Assembly (NCBI GenBank): GCA_037039685.1
Contig: JAWNGF010000002.1
Coordinates: 2,852,001-2,916,000 of the forward strand
Length of the DNA stretch: 64,000 nucleotides
DNA from: Ceratobasidium sp. AG-K
Lineage: Eukaryota > Basidiomycota > Agaricomycetes > Cantharellales > Ceratobasidiaceae
Reading direction: 5' to 3'
The translations under genes and the position numbers were made by a program. Numbering within the stretch: the stretch's first letter is position 1; every line of letters begins with the position of its first letter. The notes beneath the pieces are model-generated. The model was not told the origin of the DNA. It made no database searches and was given only the letters and a program-made list of their open reading frames with translations. This document shows, piece by piece, positions 1 through 10,663 of this stretch.

Positions 1-713
1 ATTGATGCCCAAGTCGGACGAGACCGGATCCCGACGCTCGAGGATCGCAAGGTCATGCCGTATATGGAAGCGGTATTGCAAGAGGTTATTAGGTTTTATC
101 CTGTCTTTCCGCTCGGTGAGTCTACTATTTTACTTTTATATATATATATTGGTGGGGACTAATGGTAAGCAGGACTCGAACACTGCGCAAGTGAGGACTT
201 TGAGCTCCGAGGGTACAAGATCAAAAAGGGAACAATCATTGAAGGAAACATTTGGCAAGTTGACTCTCACCTTCCCTCGTCCCAACTAACACATCGCAGG
301 GCCCTAACCCGGGACCCAAACCTCTACCCAAACCCAACCACATTCGACCCCACCCGGTTCCTCAAACCCACCCCCGACCTTGACCCGCGCCGATTCTTCT
401 TTGGGTTCGGTCGTCGGGTGTGTCCTGGACAACACGTCACGAACAATGGAGCGTTTACGATGTGTGCGGGGTTTATGAGTGTGTTTACTATCAGCGCTAG
501 TGAAGATACCAAGAGGGCTATGGACAAGTTCAAGGGAGAAGAGTGGAAGATGTTTATGCCGTATGGGCCTTTGTGAGTGGTTCAATTGTGATGAGGACGG
601 AGGTGCTGATTTTGAGTAGGGAGCCCAAACCGTTTGGGTGTACGGTAAAGGTGAGGGATGAGAGAGCTATGGGGGTGTTGGAGGCATGTCGGGAGGTGGC
701 GGTGATTGCTTGA
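1..713 (+). CDS. Cytochrome P450, C-terminal part (5' end outside window)
   Basis: This is the 3' part of a haem-thiolate monooxygenase; the reading starts mid-gene at base 1. Exons fit 1-115, 173-254, 300-572 and 620-713 and give about 187 residues. The first exon carries a K-helix-like segment ending EAVLQEVIRFYPVFPLG. The third carries the haem-binding loop FGFGRRVCPGQHVTN with the cysteine ligand. The intron at 255-299 starts with GC (tttg/gcaagt) and ends cgcag; the reading frame only works with this GC-AG intron. A last short intron (573-619) avoids an early stop and adds a conserved-looking EPKPFGC tail. The substrate cannot be told from this fragment. P450s of this kind usually sit in the ER membrane through an N-terminal anchor, which is not in the window. 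Confidence 0.9.
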
Positions 714-1227
714 TTGCATATAGTTACTACTTGTGACGAATAGGTGGTTGTGCGCTGGTTTAAAGTTACAAGAGCCGGATGAATCAATGCAAATCGAGGT
801 TGTTCCATTTCGGAGATAATTTGTTCGGGTTGAAACGGTCCGACGAGCCGTGCGAATAGCGTGCCTGAAGACGTCACGTGTAAAGTTTCTTGGTGGTGAA
901 CCGGCGGCAAGTCAAGTTCCAATAGGGAGGCAGAACACGGCGCCGCAAACGAACCCCCGAAAAGCCAGCTGTGTAAATAACTAGAAGCTGCTCGTGGACG
1001 AACATGCTCGAACCGAAAAAAGCAATTCAGGATGTGCGCTGACCAATCCAACACGCCGGGCGCTTAAACCTGTGCTGCTCCTGGCGGCCACCGTCATCAA
1101 GGCAAGTGGCCCGTAATATGTAAAATTTGTGCTAACCGCAACGTCCGCAGCAGACGAGCCAAACGACAAAGTAAGTCCAAAACTTGAAAAATCCGATAAA
1201 AGCTAATACATTATAGCCTATGTTCTA
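714..1227. other. Intergenic, P450 to BUR1
   Basis: About 510 bases between two genes on the same strand. Open frames here on the minus strand have no recognisable domains and I treat them as chance. It should hold the terminator of the P450 and the promoter of BUR1; I see no clear TATA box or tandem motif. Confidence 0.5.
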
Positions 1228-4071
1228 ATGTCGTACGCAAAACGCCCGCACTCGCCCTCGTCGTCGGGGTCTCCACCAGCCAAGCGGCGCGCACAGTCAC
1301 CCGAGGAAGGCGAGGTGGAGAATGAAAAGACGTCGAAACATCCTTTTCCGTTTAATAATTCGACGAATCGGGATTATCCCAAGTCGCCCAGACGCCATCG
1401 ACTGCCCCCGAGGCCCCCTTCTCCTCGCAATTACGATCGGTGGAAGAATGGAAAGAGGGACGATGAGAGCCTGAGACCGCTGGATACGCCCGGTGCGCCT
1501 CGTGCAGTTGAGCGAGTTGGGATTGAGGAAAGGGAAGAGGGCGAGGAGACCCCGACAAGTAGTCCGCGGGGGAGAGATAGGTCCAGGGAGAGGGGAAGGC
1601 AGAGTTCGCCTGGGAGAAGCAGCTCTCGTAATCGCAACGAGTCGAGGGGAAGAGACCGTTGGCGACGCAAGCCAGACACTATTGACCCAAAGCTTAATTC
1701 CGCAGTGGAAGATACCATTGCGCGTATCGAGCGAGAGGCAGATGCGGCCGAGGCTGCGAGGAAAAAGGAAGAGAGGGTGGGTCTATAGCTCGTGTAGTGT
1801 CCAAGACTGATCCTCTGCAGCCCAAAGCACTCCGTCTGACCCCCGACCAAGAGATGCAGTCCTATGGCCGCAAGTTCGTCGGGACAAGCCAACTCAGAGA
1901 CTTTGCCATTATGGAAAAGCTCGGCGAGGGCACGTTTGGGTAAGTCTAGTCGCTTCATTCTGGACTGGAACTAACCCCGCACAGAGAAGTACACAAGGCG
2001 ACGCACACCGTCACACGCAAAGTCGTCGCGCTCAAGCGCATCCTCATGCACAATGAAAAAGAAGGTCTCCCCGTCACCGCCCTGCGCGAAATCAAGATTC
2101 TCAAGAAGCTCAGACATCCGTCGGTCGTTACCGTCTGTGATATGGTTGTCGAGGCTTGTGAGTTTGGGTCTTTGTTTTGTCCCCACATCTATGTTTTGTC
2201 CCACTTGATCTTTCATCTCACTTGAGATTGTCACTAACGAACATGACAGCCACACGCGACAGAAAAGGCTCAATTTATATGGTATTTCCCTACATGGACC
2301 ACGACCTCGCCGGCCTGCTTGAAAATCCCAGCGTCAAGTTTTCGCCCAGCCAGATCAAGTTATACATGAGACAGTTGCTCGAGGGCACCGAGTATTTGCA
2401 TCAGGTGAGTGGCTATTGGGAAAGTGGGGCTCGGCTGACGTTTTGGCGCTTGTTCAATGTTTCATTTCTTTCACTTGCCGACCCCGACACTTGATTTCTC
2501 CAACACTTGATTCCACCCACCCCCTTGACAGAACAAAATCCTCCACCGCGACCTCAAAGCCGCCAACCTCCTGATCAACAACCAAGGCTCCCTCCAAATC
2601 GCAGATTTCGGCCTCGCCCGACCCTACAGCACCACCAACCCCGGCTGGGACCCCCGCCAAACCGAAGGCCCCTGGGACCCGCTCAAGGGCGGTCCCGAAC
2701 GCGGCGGTGGGGGCGCACGATACACAAACTGCGTCGTCACACGATGGTACCGCCCCCCGGAACTTTTAATGGGCGACGCCGCTACGGGTGTGCGATCGAC
2801 ATGTGGGGTGTGGGATGTATTATGGGTGAAATGTGGACCCGACGGCCGATTTTGGCGGGGTCGAGCGATGCGGATCAGTTGGAGCGCATTTGGGAGTTGT
2901 GTGGGACCCCCGAGGACGCGACGTGGCCGGGGTGGAGAGAGTTGCCGGGTATGGAGGGTGTCAAGGTTGATCCTGGACGAAAGGTTGTTGGGCGGGTTCG
3001 GCAGTTTTTTTCGACTAGGTGGGTACGAGTTGTAATTCTAGGTGGTGGGTGGCTAACGGCGGTCGGTAGCACGGCGATGGACAAGCATGGTGTGGACCTT
3101 GTGTGCAAGCTTCTTACGCTCAACCCTGCGACGCGCGCGACGGCTTTTGAAGCGCTTGATCATGATTACTTTTGGACTGAGCCGTTGCCGTGTGATCCTG
3201 CGAGGTATGTTGGCTGGTGGCGGTTGTTGCAAATCTAATCATTTCACTTGCGCTGCGCCCTAATCCACAACCCTTGTTACTTTATGAACTTAACACTCCG
3301 ATAATAACTCGAACCCCTATCGACTCCCGATATACCTAAAACCACCCGACAAACCTCATGACCTAAAACGACTCGCCCTAAATTAACCTACTCCACGAAC
3401 CCTAAACGACCCTCCACGAACTCTAAACGTCCCACCCAACTCTAAATGACACCATCCAATTCTTAACGACCCCACTCAACAGCCTCCCCAAATACGTCTC
3501 GTCACACGAGTATGATAAACGTAAACACAAGGCCGAGCCGGCGTTTCCCCCGCAAGGAGGGTTCAACATGCCCGGTCCCGGTCCCGGTCCGAACTTTAGG
3601 CCGTCCGGTCAGTGGGTCGGGCCGAATCATGGGCCCAACCACGGGAACCACGGGAACCATGGACCTAACCACGGACCAAATCATGGAAATCACGGGTCCG
3701 GATACGGACCTGGACCGGGATGGGATAGAGGACGGGGAAGGGGGAGGGGCATGGGACGCGGACGTGGGGGTTATAATCATCACAGCGGGCATAATCACAA
3801 CGGACCTAATCACGGCGGGAATTACAACGGACCAAACCACGGTCCACCACACAACCACGGGCCTCCTGGTCCACCCGGTCCCAACGGTCCCCCGGTCAAC
3901 TTTAGCGGCTACGCCCGACCTCCGGACGATCGTGGGGGTGGACTCCCGCCCCCGCTTGGTACGCATAGTCGTCAGCACCGCGAGATGCGTGAGCGGAATA
4001 TGCGTGGGCGGGGCCCGGCGCATCAGCCCCTACCATCGAAGCCCGAGGGGGATGTGTTGCCTTATGGTTAA
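1228..4071 (+). CDS. BUR1: Bur1/CDK9-like cyclin-dependent kinase
   Basis: Serine/threonine kinase of the CDK9/Bur1 group, which phosphorylates the RNA polymerase II tail and elongation factors in the nucleus with a T-type cyclin. Exons: 1228-1776, 1821-1939, 1985-2157, 2250-2404, 2532-3018, 3070-3204, 3483-4071, about 735 residues. An Arg/Ser/Pro-rich head of about 200 residues precedes the kinase. Visible motifs are the glycine loop LGEGTFGEVH, a PSTAIRE-like [12 protein letters not shown], the catalytic loop [15 protein letters not shown] in [10 protein letters not shown], and the T-loop [17 protein letters not shown]. The last exon begins [15 protein letters not shown], typical after the kinase lobe of Bur1, and continues into a Gly/Asn/His-rich tail. 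Around 2772 one base is missing: the frame before reads ELLMG and the frame after reads [11 protein letters not shown], with the run of Gs being the likely site. Exon phases also require one extra base. The start is the first ATG in an open exon. Confidence 0.88.
3205..3482 (+). repeat. Long BUR1 intron with a degenerate short tandem repeat
   Basis: This 278-base intron is about five times longer than the others in the gene. From about 3340 to 3475 it holds four to six imperfect copies of a unit of roughly 21 bases built around aactctaaacg/accctaaacgaccc. The C-rich, purine-poor character suits a stretched polypyrimidine tract. I see no open frame in it. Confidence 0.6.
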
Positions 4072-5173
4072 TGTGCGAGGGATAGGGTCAATTTCCAAGA
4101 CGGCTGGTGTGGGGCGGATGGAATCTTCGGGACGTTAGAGTGTTCGAGGGAGCTGGAAAGTGGCCAATGGTATGCTGGTGGCCAAAGACGTGTGGTGTAT
4201 GGATAGCTTTGTTCGCTTTGCTCTTTCGATTTTGTTATTGCAATGTAGTTCGTACCACATTTACATAGTTCATATGCATAGCTTATTTTGATTTTCGGGG
4301 TGCGAGTGTCGTGTGATGCCCTTGGGTTTGAGGGCACGCGTTTCCAGCACTGTAGCGGAGGATTGCAACTCTTCCAGTCAATTTCGGCCACTACGTCCGC
4401 CCCTCGCATGATTGCAGGACCGGACTCCCATTCCCACTCAGCACGCACGGTCACAACCGCCCCCGATGCACGAGCGGAATATGTGCGAGTTGACTCCACC
4501 CTTCCGCTTCTGCCACCAGAACCCGGGGGTGTATGCTACGGTATGGCTAGAGTCACAAGTGGATAGCTGGTATTCGAGTGGGATGGCTTGCGTCCGGAGG
4601 TGATTGAAGATGCGCTGGTGGGCAGATAGCTGTGTTTGCTCTCCGCTTTTCTGTCTGATTGTTGTTCGTGTTTACCTAATTTATATTACATGGCTTATAT
4701 TGTGATTTTTGTGATAGGTAAACGAAGTGCAAGCGGACGTGCGGCGCGCTTCGATGCCAAGAGCGATCTAACCATGTGCACTCTCGATGGATGGAGCTCG
4801 AGCCCGGATGCCCGTGACTCCAAGTTTACATTCTTGTCGACGTCGTGATAATCGCTCACCCATGCCGGCTACAGCAATCCCCGATCCGAGCAGCCAGATG
4901 CATAAGTGGCCCGGGCAGTACTCCCCATTTTAATACCCCGATCATCAGTATAAATGTACCGGCGTACAAATGCCCGGGGTCCCGAAGGCTTTTCCGAGGC
5001 TTTTCCGAGTCGGGCTTTAGATTGTTTATCTGCGTCCTCTCAGCGTCTCTCCCGTCTTTTGCTCCTCGATTCGCTTCCTCGAATTGGGTGTTCTTCTAAA
5101 TATCCTGAATACTGGCAGGTGCCTCACAGGAATTCACGTCAGCTCCTGTTTGCAAGATTCTCACCTCCATGTC
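4072..5173. other. Intergenic, BUR1 to STE3, with a partial duplicate of the BUR1 3' end
   Basis: About 1.1 kb without a recognised gene. Roughly 4436-4690 resembles 3960-4280, the last codons and 3' flank of BUR1: both contain gagcggaatatg followed at similar spacing by a cc-aga/gaagccc-ggggg block and a taTGgtt/taTGgct block. It looks like an old partial tandem duplication. Open frames in this stretch are in different phases and carry no domains. Confidence 0.45.
4436..4690 (+). repeat. Diverged duplicate of BUR1 3' end
   Basis: Direct imperfect copy of the terminal coding region and 3' flank of BUR1 (about 3960-4280). The shared core is gagcggaatatg at about 3991 and about 4470, with matching sequence on both sides. 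The copy has no kinase sequence and no long open frame, so it is a relic and not a gene. Confidence 0.45.
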
Positions 5174-6486
5174 ATGAGAGTCGAACTTCCCATTGTCAGC
5201 TTCATCAGCGCTCTACTTACTCTTATCCCCCTGCCATGGCACTGGAGGACGCGCAATGTCTGCACGGCTTCAATTATGCTTTGGCTGGCCGTAAGCAACA
5301 TCTACAGCGGAATCAACGCTGTCATTTGGAGCGATAACGTCGATGTGAAGTACAAGATATGGTGCGACATTTGTACGACCTTCACCATATGCAATCTCCC
5401 TATACGCTAACTTGCATATAGTCATAAAAATCCAAGTTAGCGGCAATGTCGGTGTTCCAGCGTGTGCGTTATGTATTTGCCGTCGTCTGGCACATGCGTG
5501 CTCTCCCTACCGTGGAGCCCTGAGCGTCAAAGCAAACGTCAGCGTATGAAGTTCGAGATTGGGATGTGTGTGGTACTGCCTATCTTGGCCATGCCATTAC
5601 GTATGTTGGTTTCCCGTCGTCTTAGGGGAGCCACTGAATGGCTTGGGACAGATGTTATTGTCCAGATATACCGATTTGAACTGAGCGAGGGAGTTGGGTG
5701 CTTAGTAGTACGTTGGTGGTCCTGTTTGGCAGTCTGAGTATTGCTCAATACATTTTATAGACGCATTCCAGGTCTTTTCCTACCCTGCTTATTGTCGTAA
5801 TCCCACCGCTCTTGCTTTCCATGACCTCAATGGTATATGCCGGTAAGTCTTGTGTTGTCTAGGGTAGCGATAAGCTGTAATTTTGTCCAGGGTTGCACTA
5901 CGCTGGCTTATCCACCGCCGTGCTCAATTTCTGCAAGCCTCGCCATACACGGCCCAGTTCCTGCCTCCAGTCCCTATATTCGCGCTGTCGCTTTGGCAGT
6001 CACTCAGATGACTGTTGCTGTGGTAATGTCACTACTTTTGTTGTCGATAACAGTTGAGGATGGGGTTCAACCATGGACCTCCTGGGAGTATATCCATGAG
6101 AATTGGCGGGAGATCCACACCGTTCGCAAAGCTGCATTACCTGAGTTATTTTGGACGCGCCTTATGGTCACTTGGTACTTCGTACCAATCGCATCAGTCG
6201 CCGTGTTTGCGTACTTTGGATTTGACGACAGGGTAGCCGGAGAGTACAGGCGCGTGTTCACTTGGATCCAGATGCATATCTTCCGTACCCAAGTGAAGAG
6301 GGAGGTATTCTTATCTCTGAGGTATGTGTTCCATGGAATGCGAATCACACCATCTAAAAATGCTGTCTTATCTTTAGCAATGTTGACGCCACACTCGCTA
6401 GAAACATATTAAAAACCAACAACGTTATAATCGACGTGGTCGAGGCGGATGATCCTTCAACTTCGCATTCGATCAACCTTGGCTGA
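5174..6486 (+). CDS. STE3: Ste3-type (B mating-type) pheromone receptor
   Basis: Seven-helix G-protein-coupled receptor of the fungal STE3 family, which binds farnesylated pheromones at the plasma membrane. Exons fit 5174-5372, 5422-5600, 5652-5707, 5761-5842, 5891-6321 and 6378-6486, about 352 residues. Family features seen: N-terminus ELPIVSFISALLTLIPLPWHW (first helix), WCDI before the first intron, the CICRRL block, the HVIVQIYRFELSEGVGC loop, IVVIPPLLLSMTSMVYAGLHYAGL, then YIRAVALAVTQM and PWTSWEYIHENW. The frame is broken in two places: one base seems missing near 5540, and two near 5950-5970, each in or beside a short homopolymer. With those three bases the exon phases close exactly. 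It may be an intact gene with sequence errors or a young pseudogene. No pheromone precursor gene was found next to it. Confidence 0.8.
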
Positions 6487-8399
6487 TAAACGCCTGAGCT
6501 AGAACAAGCCCGAAGGGTAGCTAGAAAGGTCGAAACTAGCATCATTGTGCTATACTAAGTTTCCATTGGGAACTTCCATGTATACTCCTCCATCCCAAAC
6601 ACCGGAATTCTTTGCGAGTACCAACGAGGGTGGATGACATACTGTTAGAGGATAAATACAACAGCGTAACTTATCAGATAAACTCGCCATCTAGTCGAAA
6701 TTGCGAAGCAATTATGCTCTCACCATAGCTCCTCCTAGTTACGAATTATTTTGACTCGTTATGGGGACGTTTGGATGAATGTGGATGGTCATGGGTTTAA
6801 GTCGACGCATATAGTTACTGTTCACCCCACCCTCTCTATTGATCTTTGATTCAGTCACCCATCCTCAGCTCCTTAGGATGATCTATTTCGTTGCCGAAAA
6901 AAATCTACTCAAGTGTAAAATTCCTTTGACGCTGATTGGCAGCTCGCTCTGAGAAAGTTATTCTTGTGACGTTACTCGACCATCCTCCGCGTTCTATACT
7001 TGAATTGAGATCTCGTCTACTAGAGGACCCGGGTTAGTATGTTATATACGATCTCAATGGTAAATCGATCTTCTTGTGCTTGAGATACTCGGGGCCTTTA
7101 GCTAGCCTTGACAAGGTCCGTCCCATGGAATTGATTGGTTATGTGACATCGGTTCAACAGCCTGAGGTAAAACATGGAGGACGGTTGCATTGCAAGATAA
7201 TTTAGCGTTCAATTCATTCATCAATTTGGTAGTACCCTGAGTTCTGGATGGGCCGAACCCGGCTTTGGTCGATACCAATGTTGATCTGTTAGTATTATAG
7301 TTTGGCGGTTATTTAATTTTATATTCGAGGACGAAAATAATATTTGTGAGTTTGGTGTAGGTAATCATGGGCAATCTTAGCGAGATCGTATCTCGAGTTT
7401 GGACCTTCGATCCTGACTCCTCACCACATGGCAGGTTACACTCCAACTTCTATAGAGGTAAATTCGCTGGCCGACCCGTCGGTTCTGAATACGCTAACCC
7501 TTGCAAATGTGTTCGGTGCGGGGCCGCCTCTTATGCCCGTTGCCAGTTTTTCTCCAATCTCACAATTTTGTGCGTGTCAACAACCACCCGAAGTAGCGCG
7601 CGAGTCGCATCTACGGCTGTAACAGAGTTAACAATGACAGACATACTCATCTTCCACCATCTCAAAATTCGAACCAACCTGGACCGTCACAATAAGCTCG
7701 CGGGCCGGCGGGGCCCCGAGGGCGAAGCGGCCGGCGTAAGCTGACCAGTCAGAAGAACTAGCACGACGTGGCAAGTGACTCTTTAGTAGCAATACTACCG
7801 TCCCTGAGTCTCCGAGGACATCCCGATCAGCTCCAGTCAGGTCGAGCTATGAGATCAGCGGACCCTGAACATAGGATAATCGTGGGTTGTCGACATTTAC
7901 GTGACGATTGTGGTAAACTCACGTCAAGGTACGGCATGTGCAGGTCGTATTTAGTCTGGAGCTTGATGAATGTAGAATCCTAAATGACCTCTTCAAACTC
8001 GACACTTATTGCCCCGGCATCACTTGATGCTCACGTGGAACCCACGAGGATCTGGCCACTCTTGTTTAAGCATGCAGGATAGAAGCTTGGTCATCAGGTA
8101 ACATGACTGGCCTGTAGCTAGGGTACACTCGATCTATTTGTCTCATCACGCACCTGACGCTTCACTCTATGCTACCCGCACATACCCTGCTCAATGTGAC
8201 CACCTGCCCCTAGTTTGCATAGCTTCTCGCTGCAGCTACCCCGGGCCGCGAAGTACGCTCAGCACAGTCGACGGGCCGTCGGTCTGCGTTGGAGTGTTTG
8301 CGCTGAGTGTATAAAAGTCGAGACACATTGGCGACAATACTCATCCTCAGCTTCGAGTTCAACAGCTACTTGACTCTCACTCCTCTCACTCTTATTACA
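6487..8399. other. Intergenic, STE3 to pectate lyase
   Basis: About 1.9 kb with no gene I can support. It is AT-richer than its neighbours. Open frames such as 7367-7744 have no domain, no intron pattern and no similarity I recognise. I looked for a short pheromone precursor ending in a CaaX box on the plus strand between 6500 and 7400 and saw none. The right end is the promoter of the pectate lyase gene. Confidence 0.5.
8310..8317 (+). promoter_or_regulatory. TATA box of pectate lyase gene
   Basis: The octamer tataaaag lies 83-90 bases before the ATG at 8400 and is followed by a C/T-rich leader (ctctcactcctctcactc), as in many strongly expressed fungal secreted-enzyme genes. Confidence 0.6.
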
Positions 8400-9431
8400 A
8401 TGGTTTCAATCTCCATCACCGCTTTGGCTGCTGTTGCAGGATTTTTTGCTCAGACTGCCCTTGCCGTTCCTTCCCCGACCGTTGACTCTGAGGGCGTGTA
8501 TATCAAGCGTGCGGCTAGCTGCACTTTCCCGACTCCTCCCAAGACCTCGAGTTTGAGCGAACCCAAGAGGGTCACTGGTACCTTTGACGGTAAACATACT
8601 CTAGTATACCCGGAAAATGCAATCTGACTTTATTCTAGGTGGCAATGTGCGCTACGACCGTGGCAAGGGCGCTTGCTCTGAGCAAAACGAAGGCGACGAT
8701 GAGGATGCTGTCTTCCTCCTCGAGTCGGGTGCTACCCTTCAGTAAGTGCTATGCTACACTCTTTTACACTGGCTGACCATCCGGCAGAAACGTTGTAATT
8801 GGCGCTGACCAGGCCGAGGGTGTCCACTGTCTCGGTCCTTGCAACCTGTACAATGTCTGGTTCGAGGATGTTTGCGAGGATGCGATCACGATTAAGCAGG
8901 TCTCTGGAACGTCTAACATTGTCGGCGGAGGTGCCAAGGGCGCAAGCGACAAGGTCGTCCAACACAACGGTGGTGGTAGGTCTTAAACATTGCAAATCAA
9001 GCAACGCAAGCTGATTGTATTTACAGGACACGTCAAGATCGACTCGTACTGTGTCCAAGACTTTGGAAAACTCTACCGCTCGTGCGGAAACTGCAAGACG
9101 ACGTAGGTGCCCGACCGATATAATCAATACAGTGGCTCACAATCTGCCTTAGTCAATATAAGCGCACGGTCGCCATCAGCAACATCATTGCCAAGAATGG
9201 CAAGCTTCTGGCTGGTGTCAACTCGAATTATGGTGACGTCGCCACCATCAACACTGCATCCAACTCGTACACCAGCGTCAAGTCGATCTGTGATACCTTC
9301 GAGGGTAACAACAGCGGAAAGGAGCCCAAGACATTGACTAAGAACACCAAGAACTCGAGGTATGTAAAGGCCCTTATCGCCATATACGCCCATGAACTTA
9401 CCCACTGAATGTTTATAGCTGCGTGTTCTAA
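8400..9431 (+). CDS. Secreted pectate lyase, polysaccharide lyase family 3
   Basis: Cleaves de-esterified pectin (polygalacturonate) by calcium-dependent beta-elimination outside the cell. Six exons: 8400-8589, 8639-8741, 8788-8975, 9027-9102, 9153-9359, 9419-9431, 258 residues, normal for PL3. Residues 1-22 are a signal peptide ending TALA. A KR pair at 36-37 looks like a Kex2 processing site before the mature enzyme starting AASCTFP. PL3 signature stretches are [34 protein letters not shown] and [16 protein letters not shown], with many cysteines for disulfides. A GTG-initiated extension of the frame upstream overlaps the TATA box, so the ATG at 8400 with the signal peptide is the start. 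The gene is intact. It fits a plant-degrading life style. Confidence 0.93.
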
Positions 9432-10663
9432 ACCTCGTTCGTTCATCACGGTCTTGAATTTGGCATTGGATTCACTTATGATGATTGTTTGTATGCGCAT
9501 ATTGTCACAATCAATTTTTTTTTCGAGTTGCGCGAGTTGAATGCTCCTGGTTAATGACAATTATCTCTACCACAAGGAAGAGAGGCCACAATAAGACTGG
9601 GAATTTCAACCATTCCCCAAACAATCGCCGCGGTCTCCTTGCAGGTTTCCAAGACTACTCTCTCCGCGGCGTCCCTTGGTCGGATTGTACAATCAAACAA
9701 CCTTGGCTCTCTGAACAAAGCGAGATTGAGTAGCAAATTGAATCATGGTGCCAGCGAACTTACAGGGATTCATACGGTGTAAACATCTTCCGTGGCTAGT
9801 GCGATGTAAAGCAATCGTAGCATGAGGGGTCTCAATTAGGGATCAATGTACGAGACAAATCTCCACCAGTGCGACACTGTCGCGTGATTCTCTCAGAATA
9901 ATCCATGGTCTCTCACTGGGGCTGAATGAGAATGCACGCTTATTGCTCGGGCCTAGCCTAGTTTGTGGCAATAGAAAGTTGAGTAAAAGTTAGTCATATT
10001 GCACAGGTCCAATTACACATTTATTTCCCTCCACGCGTGTCTTAGAGTCTGAATTCGGCTCAACCTGGGCTTCGTTGAGGTCAAAGATGATTAGTTCTCC
10101 TTGACGAGCGGCATACTATCGTCTGTGCATTGTCTTACAAAAGCACTTTTTGCTCTGAGGATTGGAATCGGCCGAAGAGCTGAGTAGCTGTTGCTTAACA
10201 GCCGCCCATGTACCCATGGTTGCTCTTCTCGGGCCCATGCCTCGATGCTGTTCGCGTTCATCACAGGTGGCCATGGGCGCGATAGTCTAAGGTTATTTCT
10301 TGTTTCATTTCCTCGGAGCCCGTGGATCTAATGTTGAGAAATCAGCGTTCACAGGTACGTTCACGGACCACCGCGGTTTCACGGTGGCAATACGCTACGA
10401 CCTGTACTAGAAATGGGCGGTTGATCGAGGCAGTTGGAGCGCATTCAATTCATAGCCCTGAGCACGCCATTGCGCCAAGCGCCTGTTTGATTTCAAACCA
10501 TCAGTGAGCCTTACCAAATTGTGAAAGACGCTCAGCAAATCACAATGGATCAAGCTATCGGAGAAATGCCACGTGACCGGGCTTCGCTTAGCCTCATCGG
10601 CCGAGTCTCCATATTTTAACCTGACTCGGCGAACCGCGCTGGCACAACCACCACAACATCACC
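9432..10663. other. Intergenic, pectate lyase to aspartate kinase
   Basis: About 1.2 kb with no supported gene. Open frames of 60-80 codons have no domains. It contains the terminator region of the pectate lyase and the promoter of the aspartate kinase; no obvious repeat or RNA gene is visible. Confidence 0.5.

Noticed and set aside
3568..4071. Separate gene for a Gly/His/Asn-rich protein
   Set aside because: It is in frame with [15 protein letters not shown] and follows a proper acceptor at 3482; it is the last exon of BUR1.
6487..7400. Pheromone precursor with CaaX end next to STE3
   Set aside because: Read the plus strand for Cys-x-x-x-stop after a short ORF and found none convincing. 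The minus strand was not scanned exhaustively, so absence is not proven.
7367..7744. A gene of 125 codons between STE3 and the pectate lyase
   Set aside because: No domain, no intron pattern, overlapping frames equally open, composition like the rest of the spacer.
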